NCBI RefSeq assembly: GCF_030272615.1
Contig: NC_081415.1
Location: 626,699,740 to 626,763,739 of the forward strand
DNA from: Cryptomeria japonica
Taxonomy: Eukaryota > Streptophyta > Pinopsida > Cupressales > Cupressaceae
Direction: 5' to 3'
DNA: 64,000 nt
The notes below the pieces were generated by a model, which was not told the origin of the DNA, ran no database searches, and worked only from the letters and a program-made list of their open reading frames with translations. Numbering within the stretch: the stretch's first letter is position 1; every line of letters begins with the position of its first letter. Position numbers and translations under genes: made by a program. Shown here piece by piece: positions 24,715-36,293 of this stretch.

Positions 24715-24971
24715 GGGTCCCCTTCCCTTTTCAAGTAAATAATGTATATTGTGTTCATGATGTATATAGTGCTTATTTATTTTAATTATTTCCAACCAAG
24801 CAAGCATGAAAAGGAAAAGTGAACAAAAGAGAGAGGTCAGATGGAAGAGAAAAGTAAAATCATTTATATTAAGAGTTTCTCATATTTTTGTTACAAAATG
24901 TGGGCCCTTTGCCTCTCCTTTTGTTTACATCTTGCAGTTCAAGCGCAAGTCATTTTTTTTTGCCACTCCTT
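24715..24971 (+). other. Element A post-integrase stretch, no gene seen
   Basis: About 257 bp between the integrase stop and the end of the antisense ORF. No purine tract or LTR start could be recognised, partly because the second LTR of A lies outside the window. Confidence 0.5.
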
Positions 24972-25630
24972 TCAGTAGCTCTCTTCGATGTCTCCCTCAT
25001 CGGTGTCAGAGTCTTCTTCTTCCCCTAGCCATTCAGAATCAGAAGAGCTCTCAAGCTTCCCGGGCATGAAGATGACCACTAGTTCTGGCTACTGATCCGA
25101 CGTTGAGATGCTCGAAAAAATGTAATCTCTGAACCCAGTGTACCAGTCCGTGCCTTTTGGAATTGGGACTATCATATGAATATGTAGAAGGAATTTTACA
25201 GCGAGCTTGGCATGGTACCGATGGGAAGACAGACTCATGGTCTTCAAACCACCGATAAGTGGATCCCACACCACTTCTTCATTCTGCGTGATGAACCACT
25301 CCAAGTCAAACACTGCAGGGAGCCCTAGGAAGGGTACATGGTATGCGACTACGTCATCGAGCCCACCCAAGTAATCTGAGGAAAAAACACCTGAGTCAGT
25401 TGCATTGTTAGCAACCTAAACTGATTGCAATCTAACAGAGAGGCTATGAAGCACGAGAAAATATCTGTATTTACCCTATATCGATCTGGGTTGCCAATGA
25501 AATCCTCTCCAAGTATCCATTTGATTGCGGCTATTATTAAGGGTTCTTCCTACGCATCATCCCTTGCAGCCTCTGGTCTAATATGTTTCCCAAAAAAGCA
25601 ACCTGTGCCCTTTTGCTGACAAGCCAAACA
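24972..25630 (-). pseudogene. Element A antisense accessory ORF, partial
   Basis: On the minus strand a frame from 25370 down to TGA at 24972-24974 reads G-G-L-D-D-V-V-A-Y-H-V-P-F, then H-I-H-M-I-V-P-I-P-K-G, one in-frame UAG at about 25092, and an acidic end (G-E-E-E-D-S-D-T-D-E-G-D-I-E-E). Upstream (25380-25630) a second frame gives I-K-W-I-L-G-E-D-F and F-I-A-S-L-L-D, so a frameshift or lost splice lies near 25380. Antisense ORFs between integrase and 3' LTR are reported for plant Tat-type elements such as Grande. I recognise no domain; the well-formed acidic tail argues for former coding. Confidence 0.5.
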
Positions 25631-26255
25631 GGGTTATCCATTTCTTCCCATTAGAGCTCACATTGTGGTAAAAGAATGTCTGAAAAGACATATTTATAGC
25701 AAAAATCTTGGCAGATAGATGACTGACAACTAGAGCTTATGCATTCCTAATTCTGATGTCTCTATCATGTTTCCATTAATTCACTTCATGTGAATAGGAT
25801 TACTTTCAAAATATTGGTGTCCTGTCAGTCACCTCGATGAGAGAAATGGATGGAAGCAAGGAGCCATGCGTGCATTCAGGTACGTCATGCTTTAAATGTT
25901 AAGCTCTGCTAGCCTATTTCGATCCGCGCGTCCATTATTTTTGATTGATCCCCTCAATCAAAGAAAGTTGCTTGAGGAATGTTTCTCGAGAAATGTCAAG
26001 GTAACCAAAGTGTTTTCTAAGAAAGCGGGAATGACAGCAACAATTTGAGTTGGCGTGCATGTAAACAAATCCTTGCTTTTAAGCACTTGGTTTTCGCAAA
26101 AATGAAGGCATGTTATGCCTTTAAAGCTCAAAAGTTCTCTCTATCATCGACCTATTTTTTCTGTCTTTGAAGAGTGAAGCAAGAGGAAGACAAGCAGAGT
26201 TCCATCTCCCATCTTTAGTTTTCTAGTGAAAAGAAAAGGAGGATTGTCTGCATAC
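25631..26255 (+). other. Element A spacer between antisense and sense accessory ORFs
   Basis: About 625 bp without a convincing ORF. A TATTTATAG sequence at 25691-25699 lies about 565 bp upstream of the sense ATG, a distance like the TATA-to-ATG spacing in the E LTR; alone it is weak evidence for a promoter. Confidence 0.4.
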
Positions 26256-26421
26256 ATGGATTCTGAGGCTGCGTCTGCAAGTGTTGCTCCCAAAGGTTTC
26301 TGGGTTAATGTTTTTGAAGAGTTATCTTATTCCTCACATGCATCCCTCCAAGGAAGGAATATCCAAAGACGAAGGCCAAGGCTAAAACAACGACCCAGAA
26401 CACATCTGTTGTTCTGGATTC
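26256..26421 (+). pseudogene. Element A sense accessory ORF, N-terminal fragment
   Basis: ATG at 26256 opens a short frame (M-D-S-E-A-A-S-A-S-V) that shifts before a Lys/Thr-rich segment read in another frame (K-T-K-A-K-A-K-T-T-T). That second frame runs into V-V-L-D-S across the TSD and continues at 46258 as L-E-N-I-Y-E-P-E-V. Element E1 therefore sits inside this ORF. Confidence 0.6.
26417..26421. repeat. Target-site duplication of element E1, left copy
   Basis: GATTC at 26417-26421 is repeated exactly at 46253-46257. Confidence 0.95.
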
Positions 26422-26939
26422 TGTTATCACTGATAAAAAATGGGCTTTTCTTTTCCTATGATTAGCTATGGTTTGTTGAAATTTTGAATAGGGTGCAGTT
26501 TTGAATGCTTTAGATTTGTTTTAGGCCTCAAGGGTTTAAGGGTTTGATTTTAGATCCTCTTGTGTTTGTTTTTAACCCTCTAGTTTCTAATCTTTCATTA
26601 CTTTATTCACTTAAGTAATGGGTCATGGGGTCATAGGAAGTGTTCCCTCTTGTTGTTTGCCTAGGCAGTCATGTTAATTAATCAAAAAATTTATGTCTTA
26701 TATGTTTTTCTCCTAAAGTTGTCGGGCCCAGTAACTAGTACGCGTCTCGCGGGTGGATCCACGGCTCGCGTTATTTCGCTAGGTGAAGTTGCGCGTAATT
26801 TAAAATCAACGAAGTTGTGAAAATGACATGGCATGCCACATAGACGGTCCAGCTGGTTGATGATAGCGAGTAAAATGGTGGCACGAGGCACAAGTCACAA
26901 CAGTCAATGGGTCAGGATTAAAGGCTAAAAGGCGGGCCC

Positions 26940-27500
26940 CAGAGGTGAATTAGGTCGCATTCAGGAGATGACCTGGCGGGTATAGCTGTCAAGAATAAAT
27001 TGTGGCCCAATGGCTTTCTATCGGCAAATAAAAAAGTGACAAGTCAGCTCCAAAGGTGACTGGACGCCAGGTGTTCACAGTGAGTCAGCAGGCCCACCCC
27101 TCCCGAAATCCTTTTCAGATGGTTAAATGCTAATTAACTTAAAAGATGATCTGACGGCCCGCGCTATTTCGTAAAGGTAAGGTGCTCATTCTTTATACCC
27201 CACGAAATAGCGAGAGTGAATGAGAGCCGTCCACGTGCCATGATGGTGGCCCTGGAGGATACAGCTATTAAGAGTTTGTTGGGGCCCCGTGGTTTTCTTT
27301 CGACGTATAACAAAGTGACAAGTCAGCTCCAAAGGTGAATGGACACCAGGTGTTCACAGTGAGTCAACAGGCCCACCCCTCCCAAAAGCCTTTTCAGATG
27401 GTTAAAGGCCGATCAACTTAAAAGATGATCTAACGGCCCATGCTATTTCATAAGGGTAAGATGCTCCTTCTTTATATCCCGTGAAATAGCGAGAGTGAAT
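26940..27500. repeat. 279-bp tandem duplication with palindromes in the E1 5' LTR
   Basis: Two units with a period of 279 bp: the same GTGACAAGTCAGCTCC starts at 27036 and 27315. Each contains CAGGTGTTCACAGTGAGTCA and an inverted pair: GCTATTTCG...CGAAATAGC (27163-27171 and 27203-27211) in the first, GCTATTTCA...TGAAATAGC (27442-27450 and 27482-27490) in the second. The E1 3' LTR also has two units; E3 has one. Confidence 0.85.
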
Positions 27501-27572
27501 GAGAGCTGTCCACGTGTCTGGCGACATGTGGTCTAAGAAAAAAGTGTGGGCCCGCCAAGGTGGAATCGGCGG

Positions 27573-27579
27573 TATAAAG
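27573..27579 (+). promoter_or_regulatory. Candidate TATA box of the LTR ORF (E1 5' LTR)
   Basis: TATAAAG 597 bp before the ATG at 28170. The same box occurs at 41079-41085 (597 bp before its ATG) and TATAAAAG at 54418-54425 (598 bp). The flanks AAGGTGGAA and GAAAGACA are conserved in all three copies, and CACGTG sequences lie just upstream. Confidence 0.6.
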
Positions 27580-28169
27580 GAAAGACATGCGGCCAGCGTT
27601 AAGTGGAATGCGAAGGAAATTTCAAGGCCAATGGTTGGGTGCCATGTGGTATCATATAGCCAATAGAGAAGCAGGACCCGACGTGGAGCCAAAGTTGTTA
27701 GTTAATCTAACGCTCGATCAAGTTTCTTTTGATCGGACGGTCAGTGCTATTTCGTAGGACCAAGCTGCCCAATAGTTATGCTTCACGAAGTTGCGAAAGA
27801 ACAAAATCAAACACTTGTAGGAATGTTGTGACCCGTTGGAACAAAAAATATGAATTCTCGTATGAATTCAATTTTGAAGGGACAGCCAAAGCATGCAGAA
27901 TCAATGTTTTAGTTAAGGCCCTGAGTACAATATCTGATTTCCTATCAACCGGGTGAAGATATCTTTTAAAGAATTTTGTAGAAGAGCGGATGTAGAGTTA
28001 TTTTCTTCAGGTACAGAGCAAGTTGGTTCAGTTGCAAAGCAAATTCCTTCAAGCGAAGAACAGGTTCTCTCATATTCTTGTGTAGTAATTCCTGTGTAGT
28101 GTTTTAGATAAGATAATTGATTCGTCACAGAATTGTTTAAGAGTGGTATTCATTTCTTATGTTTTCAAA

Positions 28170-31100
28170 ATGGCTCCTAAACGAGAATTTTCTGGCAAAG
28201 TTAAATATTCAGAAAAGAGTGTTTGTGATGATTTTTTAGAACAGTTGACATTGTCAACTAATGAGGCATCAAAGGGAAAACAATTAGTACCCAAGGCTCC
28301 CCATTTAAAGATAGGAGAAGGACTATATGACAAGGGTAACTAGTTGAGAGATCCACAGGTTGGATTGTCTGGGTTGGGGTTGTTTAAAATTGGATTCGGA
28401 ATGAGAAATTCTCTTGCTTCGCAAAACAGTATCTGGGAATTAGACGTCAGGAAATTAGTAGTCCCAGGGGTATTTATGGACATAGATCTGTTGACCCAAA
28501 TTGCGCTCAACTATGATCCAGTCTCAAGAAGCATTCGGGATATAAATGGGAAAACCCTTGTCAAGATTAATGCTGAAGAATTCAGGAAAGATTTTGGGCT
28601 TAATGAGTTCACCAATTTTCTAGAACCTATAAATTTCACATCATTAGCCCAAATTTATGGTGCACAGAGGAGTCATGTCAGGAACGGGCCTCTCAAGGAG
28701 TTTTTTGTGAATATAGGGGGGTTAATAGTTGTAGGACCCAACACACAAGAGCCCTTTTCATTAAGTATGTTCACCCTGAGGGCTAAAGGAATGTATTGGG
28801 CACTTTGCCAAGTTTTGGGAGAAGATGCTGAAGCAAATATGCAAAATTATTACGTGTTAATGATTGTTCAAATTTTGAATCCTTTTCTTGCAATTACATT
28901 TGATTATGCCTCTTTCATTGCTGATGCTATTCATGGAGGGTTAATAGGAATCAAGAATGGAAAGGTGGATAGGCCTTTCGGATGGCACTCACTCCTGATG
29001 CATCTTTTTCTTTTCAAAGGTGGTGATTACTTTGCCAGTGGACTGGACCTTGTTAAGGAGAAAGAAGGAGAAAAAATGCCGGTACAATTATGGAGTACTG
29101 TGTTGTCATGGGATAGAGAGGATGCCAGTTTTTTTAAGTTTAATAAATATTTTGCATCCAAGATAAGGACTCTCCTCTGCTCTGAGAACCCAAGAATCCC
29201 CAAAGTTCTTCTGGAATTCATAAGACCAAAAGAATTCATAGAGAACATAAAAATATTCCATAACTGGGGTGACATTTACTTGTATCCAGTCTCCAAGGTT
29301 TTCAGAGTGTTTGGTTTCAGAGGCACCCCATTTTTGCTACCTTACTAGGTCCCTCTTAAAGTGGGAATCGTAGAGATCCTTAGACAAATTGGTGGCATAC
29401 AAGAAGCAGAGTTGACAAGCAGGGGTAAAGGGACTATTTTCCCTGCAGCTACCATAGCCCACCAATTTGTAATAACAAAGGGAGGTTGGAATTGCTTTGA
29501 GGATTTCCTCAAGTTTTATCATTTGTCCACTGTAGTGTCCAGGTGTGCTGATCCAGAAGACTTCTTCAACGGTATGTTTAGAAAGAAGGCAGCATGCAGA
29601 GGTAGGCCTCATCAATTCCAGTTTCTGGAAGACCTCATCATAAATGAGTTTGATCTAGATGAGCAGGAGCTAAGGAAAGAGAAGTGGGTGGCTTATAAGA
29701 AAGCTTTGGATTTTGTGGATTAGTTTGATGCCAGTTATGACCCATTGTCTAGCTTTTTCTCACTGGAGGAGAAAATAAAGTTTTTGATTGTTTGCTTTGA
29801 AGATGTGATGCAGACACTGAAGGAGAAGAGAAAAGCTGTAATCAAAAGCAACCCTGAGAAGGTAAGAATGATCCTAAGTAGGTCAGCTTCCAACAAAGCA
29901 ATCCCTCCTGGTGATTATACACTGCATAAGAAATCCAGTTATAGTGTGTTGATGCCTACAACAGGGGAGCCCTCTAGCTCCAAAGGAAAGAGGAAGATAC
30001 AAGATGTCATTGACATCCAAGAAAGCCCAAAGAAGCAAAGGGTGGGGAAAGAAGTACAATCAGATACACCTTTGTATTCCCCATCCCAATCCCCTGTCCA
30101 TATAGGAAATGAGCAAGCAGTAGTTGAGCAACTCCTACAGTTAAGTAGTCTAGGGGAAATTGCCTACACTTATGATGAAGTGGAGGAAGGAATGCCAAAA
30201 GAACCCATTGCTGCTGAAATGGATATCACTACCATTGAACTTAAAAGCCAGGAGTGGGATCCTGAGATAAAGCAGGCAAGTAATGCCTTCTTAGCTGATA
30301 ACAATTTTGTCACATCAGAAGCATTTATGCAGTTTATATGGAAACAACATATAGATAAATATAATGCTAGATGTGAAAAGAGAAAGGCTGAGCAGCCAAA
30401 TAAAGATCCAGCCCTGGTAGAAGAGGAAATAAAGCAAGAGATGATGGAAGAATTCAAAACCATCACCCCTGAGTAGGAAAGAGATATGGTAGCACAAGCT
30501 GGAGTGCTTATTTTACCCGAATGGGATATAGCAGATGCCCTAGTACTAGATGCAGTGAGAAAAGAGACTAAACCCATGGAGGGGATTACGTTCAATAAGG
30601 ATAATGCTGCACTCATCATGCGGTCTCTCAAGATAAATTAGAGTAAGAAAAGAAAAGACACCCTAGGGTCAAGTTACCTTGGTGGGATGATGGTGAAGAG
30701 AGTGCAGAGTACAGGGGTAGTGGAGGCTGCTAGCACTATGTTAGAGACTGCAAAATTTAGTGTTGCAGTAGCAGAGAAGGAAGCCAAAGAGAAAGAGGCC
30801 CTCCAAGTTAAGTTGGAAACAGTTTTTAAGGCCTATAACAATGCCAAGGAGGAGTTAAGAGGTAAGGATAGCATCATTGCCAAGTTGCAGAGCCAGTTGA
30901 CTGGACAATACCATCAAGGTGAGTCTTCAACACTGATGATCTCCTCTTCTCCTGCAAGACCTCCACCAACTAGCCCTATCATTGAGTTTCCACCATCTCC
31001 AACACCCTCTAGTTCTCAATTGGTTGAAATTACTCCTCAAGAATTAGAAAACTTGAAACAGGGTTAGGCCTTATATGCAAAGAAGTATGAGGAGAGAGTA

Positions 31101-31847
31101 AGGGCTAGAATTTCCAGTTTTGTAGATACAATAAATGCCTCATTGCTCTACAACAATGTAGGTAAAATTATGGATATATGGAATGAGCTCAAGAGAGACA
31201 AGACCATTTTGACACCTATTTTTGACAAATGGAGGCCTAGGGAGCAAGATTTAGAGTTTATGTGTGTATCCTGTGATGAAGCAAGGGCCAATCCCATCAT
31301 CAAATCCATTTCTGATGTCGCTAAAGTCTTAGTACAATTAGCTGCAGAGGTGGATAATGTGGATAGGAAGGTTAGTTTGTGCAAAAAGGAGTAAACTGAT
31401 CAAGTTTTTGAGTTGCTCCCAAGAGTTTTTGCTAGCCCGAATCAATTAAAGGACAAACAAATGTGGCTTAAGGAGATAGAAGCTAAATTGTCAGCAAGAG
31501 TTAAAAGAATTATTGATCTAAATGATGCTTCTTTCTTTATTTTGACAATACAAGAGATAGAGAAAATTAAGCCACATTATGGTTTTCTCAATTTAGAAGT
31601 CAACAAAATGAGAAATTATTGGAAAAAGTTGACTAAGACCAAGGATAAAGTGATTAATTTCTCATGGCCGACAGAAGAGGTGTATGGTGAGTGGACAACT
31701 AAATATTGCACCCATGATCTGGAACAGTTGGAGAGCACCCTTGAAAAGGTAGAAGAGGTTGCAACTGAACAGCTTATCAAAGAAACTGCAAAGGCCGAAA
31801 GAGCTTGTAACTGTTTTTGCGAAATGCTTGTAACCTCATTATTTTGA
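28170..31847 (+). pseudogene. LTR-encoded accessory ORF, copy in the E1 5' LTR
   Basis: Starts at M-A-P-K-R-E-F and stays in a single frame to 31847 with only point stops: 28341 (UGG to UAG), 29346, 29721, 30474 and 31065 (all CAG to UAG by comparison with the other copies), one near 30639, and UAA at 31392. A lost A near 31800 changes the last codons. About 1,200 codons: a globular region to about residue 520, an NLS-like S-P-K-K-Q-R-V-G-K near residue 620, a coiled coil near 850-910, a Pro/Ser-rich stretch, then a helical C-terminus. No catalytic motif or known domain recognised; not gag or pol. Function unknown. Confidence 0.8.
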
Positions 31848-32314
31848 AAGAAATGATTGTAACAAACTCTCCTCGAGAAGTCCAAAGCTTTGCGCATCCA
31901 TGTTGTTATAAATGGATACCAGGACTAGAGGAAGAGGGATCGCAAAGAATTGTAAGAAAACACTACAGAAATTTATCTGAGCTTTTCTAAGTCTAATGGA
32001 GAATACTCAAAATTTCTTCTAATATTTCTTGAACTAAATATCAATATATAGACCGTCGGTTTTGAGTGAAGCTTTGTGTTGTCTTCAAGTGTGTTTACAA
32101 TTTGTTTACTATTTTCATTCTGAATAATCCAGGGTTGTTCTATTTGAATGGAATTGCAAAGCAATTTTAGTAGAAGTGTTCGTTAGCTTTTCTCTTTAGG
32201 AGGGAAATTAAAGATGCGGGGATCACTCATACCAGCAAACTCTTTGGAAGAGACTTTGAATTTTGATGATCATAGCTTAATTGGGAATGCATAAATTCTT
32301 GTAGGTGTCAGGCA

Positions 32315-32323
32315 TATATAAGG
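32315..32323 (+). promoter_or_regulatory. Candidate TATA box for genomic RNA (E1 5' LTR)
   Basis: TATATAAGG downstream of the LTR ORF and about 425 bp before the LTR end. Conserved at 45820-45828 and, as TATATAAAG, at 59162-59170. A start here would give an ordinary short R-U5 leader and leave the ORF inside U3. Confidence 0.55.
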
Positions 32324-32744
32324 ACTAATAGAAACCAAGCCAATGGGACGCATAAAGATGTTTTGTTTGAGGAGTATCATCTGAGTTTAGATGACTCTGT
32401 GACCCTGGATAAGGCACTGGTATTGATTGAAGTGGTTTATTGCATTTTTTGTTGATTGAAATGCTGAATTTAAGTATAGTTTCCATTATTTGTTTTTAGT
32501 TGATTTCAAGGTGAATAGATCCACTGGTTTTTTGGACTGGTTTGTTGTGGGTTATGTTTGAAAGTGTGAATTCAATTCATAAAGGTATACCCACCTGGGC
32601 TCTGAGTAAGTCCGAAGTGTAGAAGGTTCAATCAAACCTTGTCATATGTTGTTTTGAGAATTTCCTTATCTTTGATGTCTCTTCTACACTGATTATATTA
32701 TTTTAAGGATGTTAAAGGGAATCAGATTTTGAAGACAACAAAAG

Positions 32745-32762
32745 TGGCGACTCTGCTGGGGA
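32745..32762 (+). other. E1 primer binding site
   Basis: TGGCGACTCTGCTGGGGA begins four bases after the LTR end. This PBS type is common in plant Ty3-type elements; I do not assign the tRNA. Confidence 0.85.
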
Positions 32763-32939
32763 GAGTTACAATAAAGATATAAACACAAATCTGTGTTGAG
32801 GCTTGTAAAGAAAATTGTTGTGTGTTTGTGGATAAGACTTCTTGTTTTCATAATTCCCATAGTTTTGTGGGTGGCAACTCTGTTACTTTTGAACAAGTCC
32901 TTGTGAGATACAAATTTTTCTAAAAGGAAGACAAGCGAG

Positions 32940-35795
32940 ATGCAAGGAGCAAAAAACACAAGATCATTCATGAAGAAACATCCTCATGAAACTTTGCAAG
33001 AAGGTCTGCCAGAATAGTCACGGAGAGGCCAGAAGAGATCTGTGTTTCATGAGCCATCAAATGATGCTTGGGTGCAGAAAAACAATAGTACTGGTAAGAT
33101 GCCTGATTGACTTGTTTATGAAAAGTTTAATTCATCTTCCAGAGATTCAGAGCATGATATTTTAGGTTTCCATTCAGGATTGTTTGGAAATATTAATGAT
33201 GCACCTATTTTAAATCAAGATCTATCTCATGTTAGTGTTTCTGCAAAAGATAGAACCAGTTCAAATGCAATTAGGCACTCTGTTCCTAGGACAATTGATG
33301 GGAACATTAGTCTGATTGACATAGATCAAGTTAATGAATCAGAATCTGAAGAAAACTTCCCTGATGAGGATAAAGTGTCTCAAAATATTGAAGATTTAAA
33401 TAGAAGAGTCCATCATTTAATATTCCTAAGAGCCCAAAAGGAGGCAAATAAGGAGAAGGAAGTTAAAGCCAAACTAATGGAAAGAGATAGGCTTCTTAGA
33501 CAGATAGCTGATCTTGATGTACTTGCTAAAGAGAAAGAAAAAAGTGACGAGGAAGGCCATGTGATTAGAGAAATTCTAATCCCCAAAACTAAAAAAGCTT
33601 GTAAGTCAGTAGCCCAGCCAACTAGGGAAGTATTTAATGACTCCCAGTTTCCTAAAGCCAATCTAGATAAAGGAAAACAAAAATGGGTAGATGATGGAAT
33701 AGAATCTAAAACTGTAGAAGAGATCTCTCATAGGATTCTAGCACATGAGAGAGAGATGGAAAGGATGAGGAAGGAAAAGGAAGATCTCCAAATGGAACTG
33801 GAAAAGGCTGAGGTAGAAGCAATGAATCAGGAAGTAAAAAGAAAAAATAATTACTTAAAGGCTCCCCCTATTACATTCCCATCAGAAAATCTTAGCAAGC
33901 CTAATCCCCAACGCATTTCCTTTCCTTAGGTTAATACTCAACCTGCAATACAAGATAATATTGCCTCAGTAAGCCAAATACCTGTGAATAAACAGTACAC
34001 CCAAGCACCTCAATCCCCAATCCCAAAAGCTAAAATGACCATGGGAAATAATAGTGCTATTACCCCTTTTCAAAGAAGACCAATCAATCTGTAACAATAT
34101 AGACAATTGTTCTTTGATGGGATCTCGGGATATCCAAATCATGTTCCCACTGAGTTAAGAGACAGACTCCATAAATTTGCTGGGAACAATGCAATTAGTG
34201 CCGAGGAACATCTAAAATCTATTGGGGATCTAATAAATGATTATGAGATAGTAGATGAAGATGTTATTATGAAACTATTTGTTCAATCTCTGATTGATGA
34301 TGCAAGAGATTGGGACAGAGGTCTTCTAGTCAATAGCATAGGTTCATGGGAAGATTTTAAAAGTTGCTTTCAAGAGCAATATGATGACAAGACTAATATG
34401 AGTTTCATGCTAAATGAGTTCAACAATATTAGAAAATCTGAAAATAAAATGGTCACTGATTTCAATGCCAGATTCCAGAAAGCCTTGCACAGATTGTATC
34501 AAGTGATGAGGCTAGATGATAACATGTGTCTTAATACATATTACAATGCATTTGATTCCAAAATGGCCTATATCTTGAGAGATAAAAATCCCCATAACTT
34601 GAGAAATGCTTTTAGAATTGCCATAAATGTAGAAAGTAACAGAAAAGCATCTGGAAAATTAGGAAGAAGGACAGATGGTAGATTATGGCAAGAAACCAAA
34701 CAACAACCTAATAAAGTTGCTAAAGAGGATGATAAAATAGAGAAATTGGTTACTGCTATGAAAGATTTGACTGCCAAGGTTAACAAAAATGATAAACCTC
34801 ATTATAACTGGCGAGATAGACCTCCTAGATTACATGATATGCCATATAATACCAATTGGAAGGATGGTAAACCCCAAATTGAGAAGCCCAAAATTACCCA
34901 AAGTCAAGACACATCGGATCCTTTGAAAGGGAAAACTATTCACAATATAGAAAATACTCCTCGGTGTATTGCTTGTGATGGACCACATTCTCCTCATCAG
35001 TGTGCAGTGGCTCAAGCTCTTGAAGAATCTATGAGACCAGAAGCAGAGCCTGACATTAATATGTTTGAAACGATCGTAGAAAGTGATGAGGAATCCATGC
35101 AAAGTGAATACAGTGATGTGCTGGATAATGAAAAGCTAGTGCAAGGACAGTTAGCCTTAGATTGGCATCCTACATTAAATGTGGTAACAATTGAAGATGA
35201 AGAGGTTCATCTTAGGAGGCCTAGTGAGGAAGAAGTTAGAAATCTCACTAAGCCTGCAATTGTCAAAACAAAACATAACTATAATCTGAGAAGCACTAAG
35301 AGAGACACTGATCAGGGTGAGCCGGGTTCTATGTTTGTAAAGGAAGTTACAAAAAGGGGGGCATCAAGTAGTGCTACTACTGTTCCTAAGGTCGGTCAAG
35401 AAAAGGGGGAACAAGGTAAGGATGTACATAAAGGTAAAGATGATAAAAATGTTGGTGATGTACAAGGAGCAGAGACAGTGAAAAGGGCAAGTCAATTCAA
35501 AATAGAAAAAGTTAGGGTTAATACTGAAAAATGCAATAGTCCTACATTTGATATGGCCCAAGCTTTAACTCAAATAAAAGTCATTGTTCCATTAGTAGAA
35601 TTACTAAAGATTAAAGAAAATAAGGATGCAGCTTTATCTTTATTCTCTAGTATATCTGATAGTGACACAGTATTACCCACCAGTTTAGCTAAAGTTGGAA
35701 AGGATCAAGAGTTCCAAACCCCAGAGGTTTATGTTGGAACCACTATCACTCAGGAGCCTTCTCAGGTAGATCCCTTCTATGTTACCTTGTTAGTC
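32940..35795 (+). pseudogene. E1 gag
   Basis: First ATG at 32940 after an in-frame TGA at 32904; the frame then continues to 39782 without a shift. N-terminal Lys/Glu-rich coiled coil at about 33370-33840. Capsid at about 34107-34690 (F-F-D-G-I, A-R-D-W-D-R, W-E-D-F-K-S-C-F). A zinc-knuckle-like C-I-A-C-D-G-P-H-S-P-H-Q-C near 34965-35005 has spacing CX2CX3HX4C, one residue short of canonical. A charged linker leads to the protease. Stops: TAG 33015, TGA 33108, TAG 33927, TAA 34092. Gag would form the particle and bind the RNA. Confidence 0.82.
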
Positions 35796-36293
35796 AATAA
35801 CCGGTTGATTAAAAACTGCATGATAGATTTAGGAGCCGCTGCTAATGTAATGCCCTATGGTGTTATGAAAGAATTAGGGTTATCAGTAACCACTATGTAT
35901 GGGAAATGCTATGCCATGGATAACAGAGAAGTACCTGTGATAGGTACAATGAAAGATGTAGAAGTAAAAATAGCAGCATTCCCTGAAGCCACTTACAAAA
36001 TGGATGTTATTATTACTGACACTAAACCCCACTATGGTATGTTACTTTCCAGGCAGTGGGCAACAGCAGTAGGGGGAAATGTTCAACTGGACTTATCTTA
36101 TGCTACCATTCCTATTAGCGGAAATCAGGTCAAATTATACAAAGAGCTACGAGCTCCTAGGGTAATTGAAAATGTAGACCTTAGAATGCTTAATTGTATG
36201 ATTGATGTAGATTTAGATAACTTTAGACTTCAACCAATTTCACCTCAATTGAAGAATACTAACCTTATTGTGGTTGAGCTACAAGCACAGTAG
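35796..36293 (+). pseudogene. E1 retropepsin-like protease
   Basis: Same frame as gag. The catalytic block is M-I-D-L-G-A-A-A-N-V-M-P, with Leu where Ser/Thr is usual after the Asp; D-L-G-A is common in plant Tat and Athila-type elements. Downstream L-S-R-Q-W resembles the usual L-G-R-P-W block. UAG at 36291-36293 separates it from RNase H and may be a mutated Gln codon. Confidence 0.75.

Larger units (their letters stand above)
26422..32740 (+). repeat. E1 5' LTR, 6,319 bp, containing an ORF
   Basis: Starts TGTTATCACTG and ends GAAGACAACA, homologous throughout with 39928-46252 and, apart from one missing unit, with 53543-59598. Parts: upstream control region with a 279-bp tandem duplication (from about 26940), TATA box at 27573, ORF 28170-31847, second TATA box at 32315, then about 425 bp to the LTR end. 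The duplication is shared with the 3' LTR and absent in E3. Confidence 0.93.

Noticed and set aside
30170-30631. Minus-strand Ser-rich ORF repeated at 43675-44166 and 57016-57507
   Set aside because: It recurs only because the LTR ORF recurs. The sense frame has the coiled coil, NLS-like segment and consistent start; the antisense frame has no motif.
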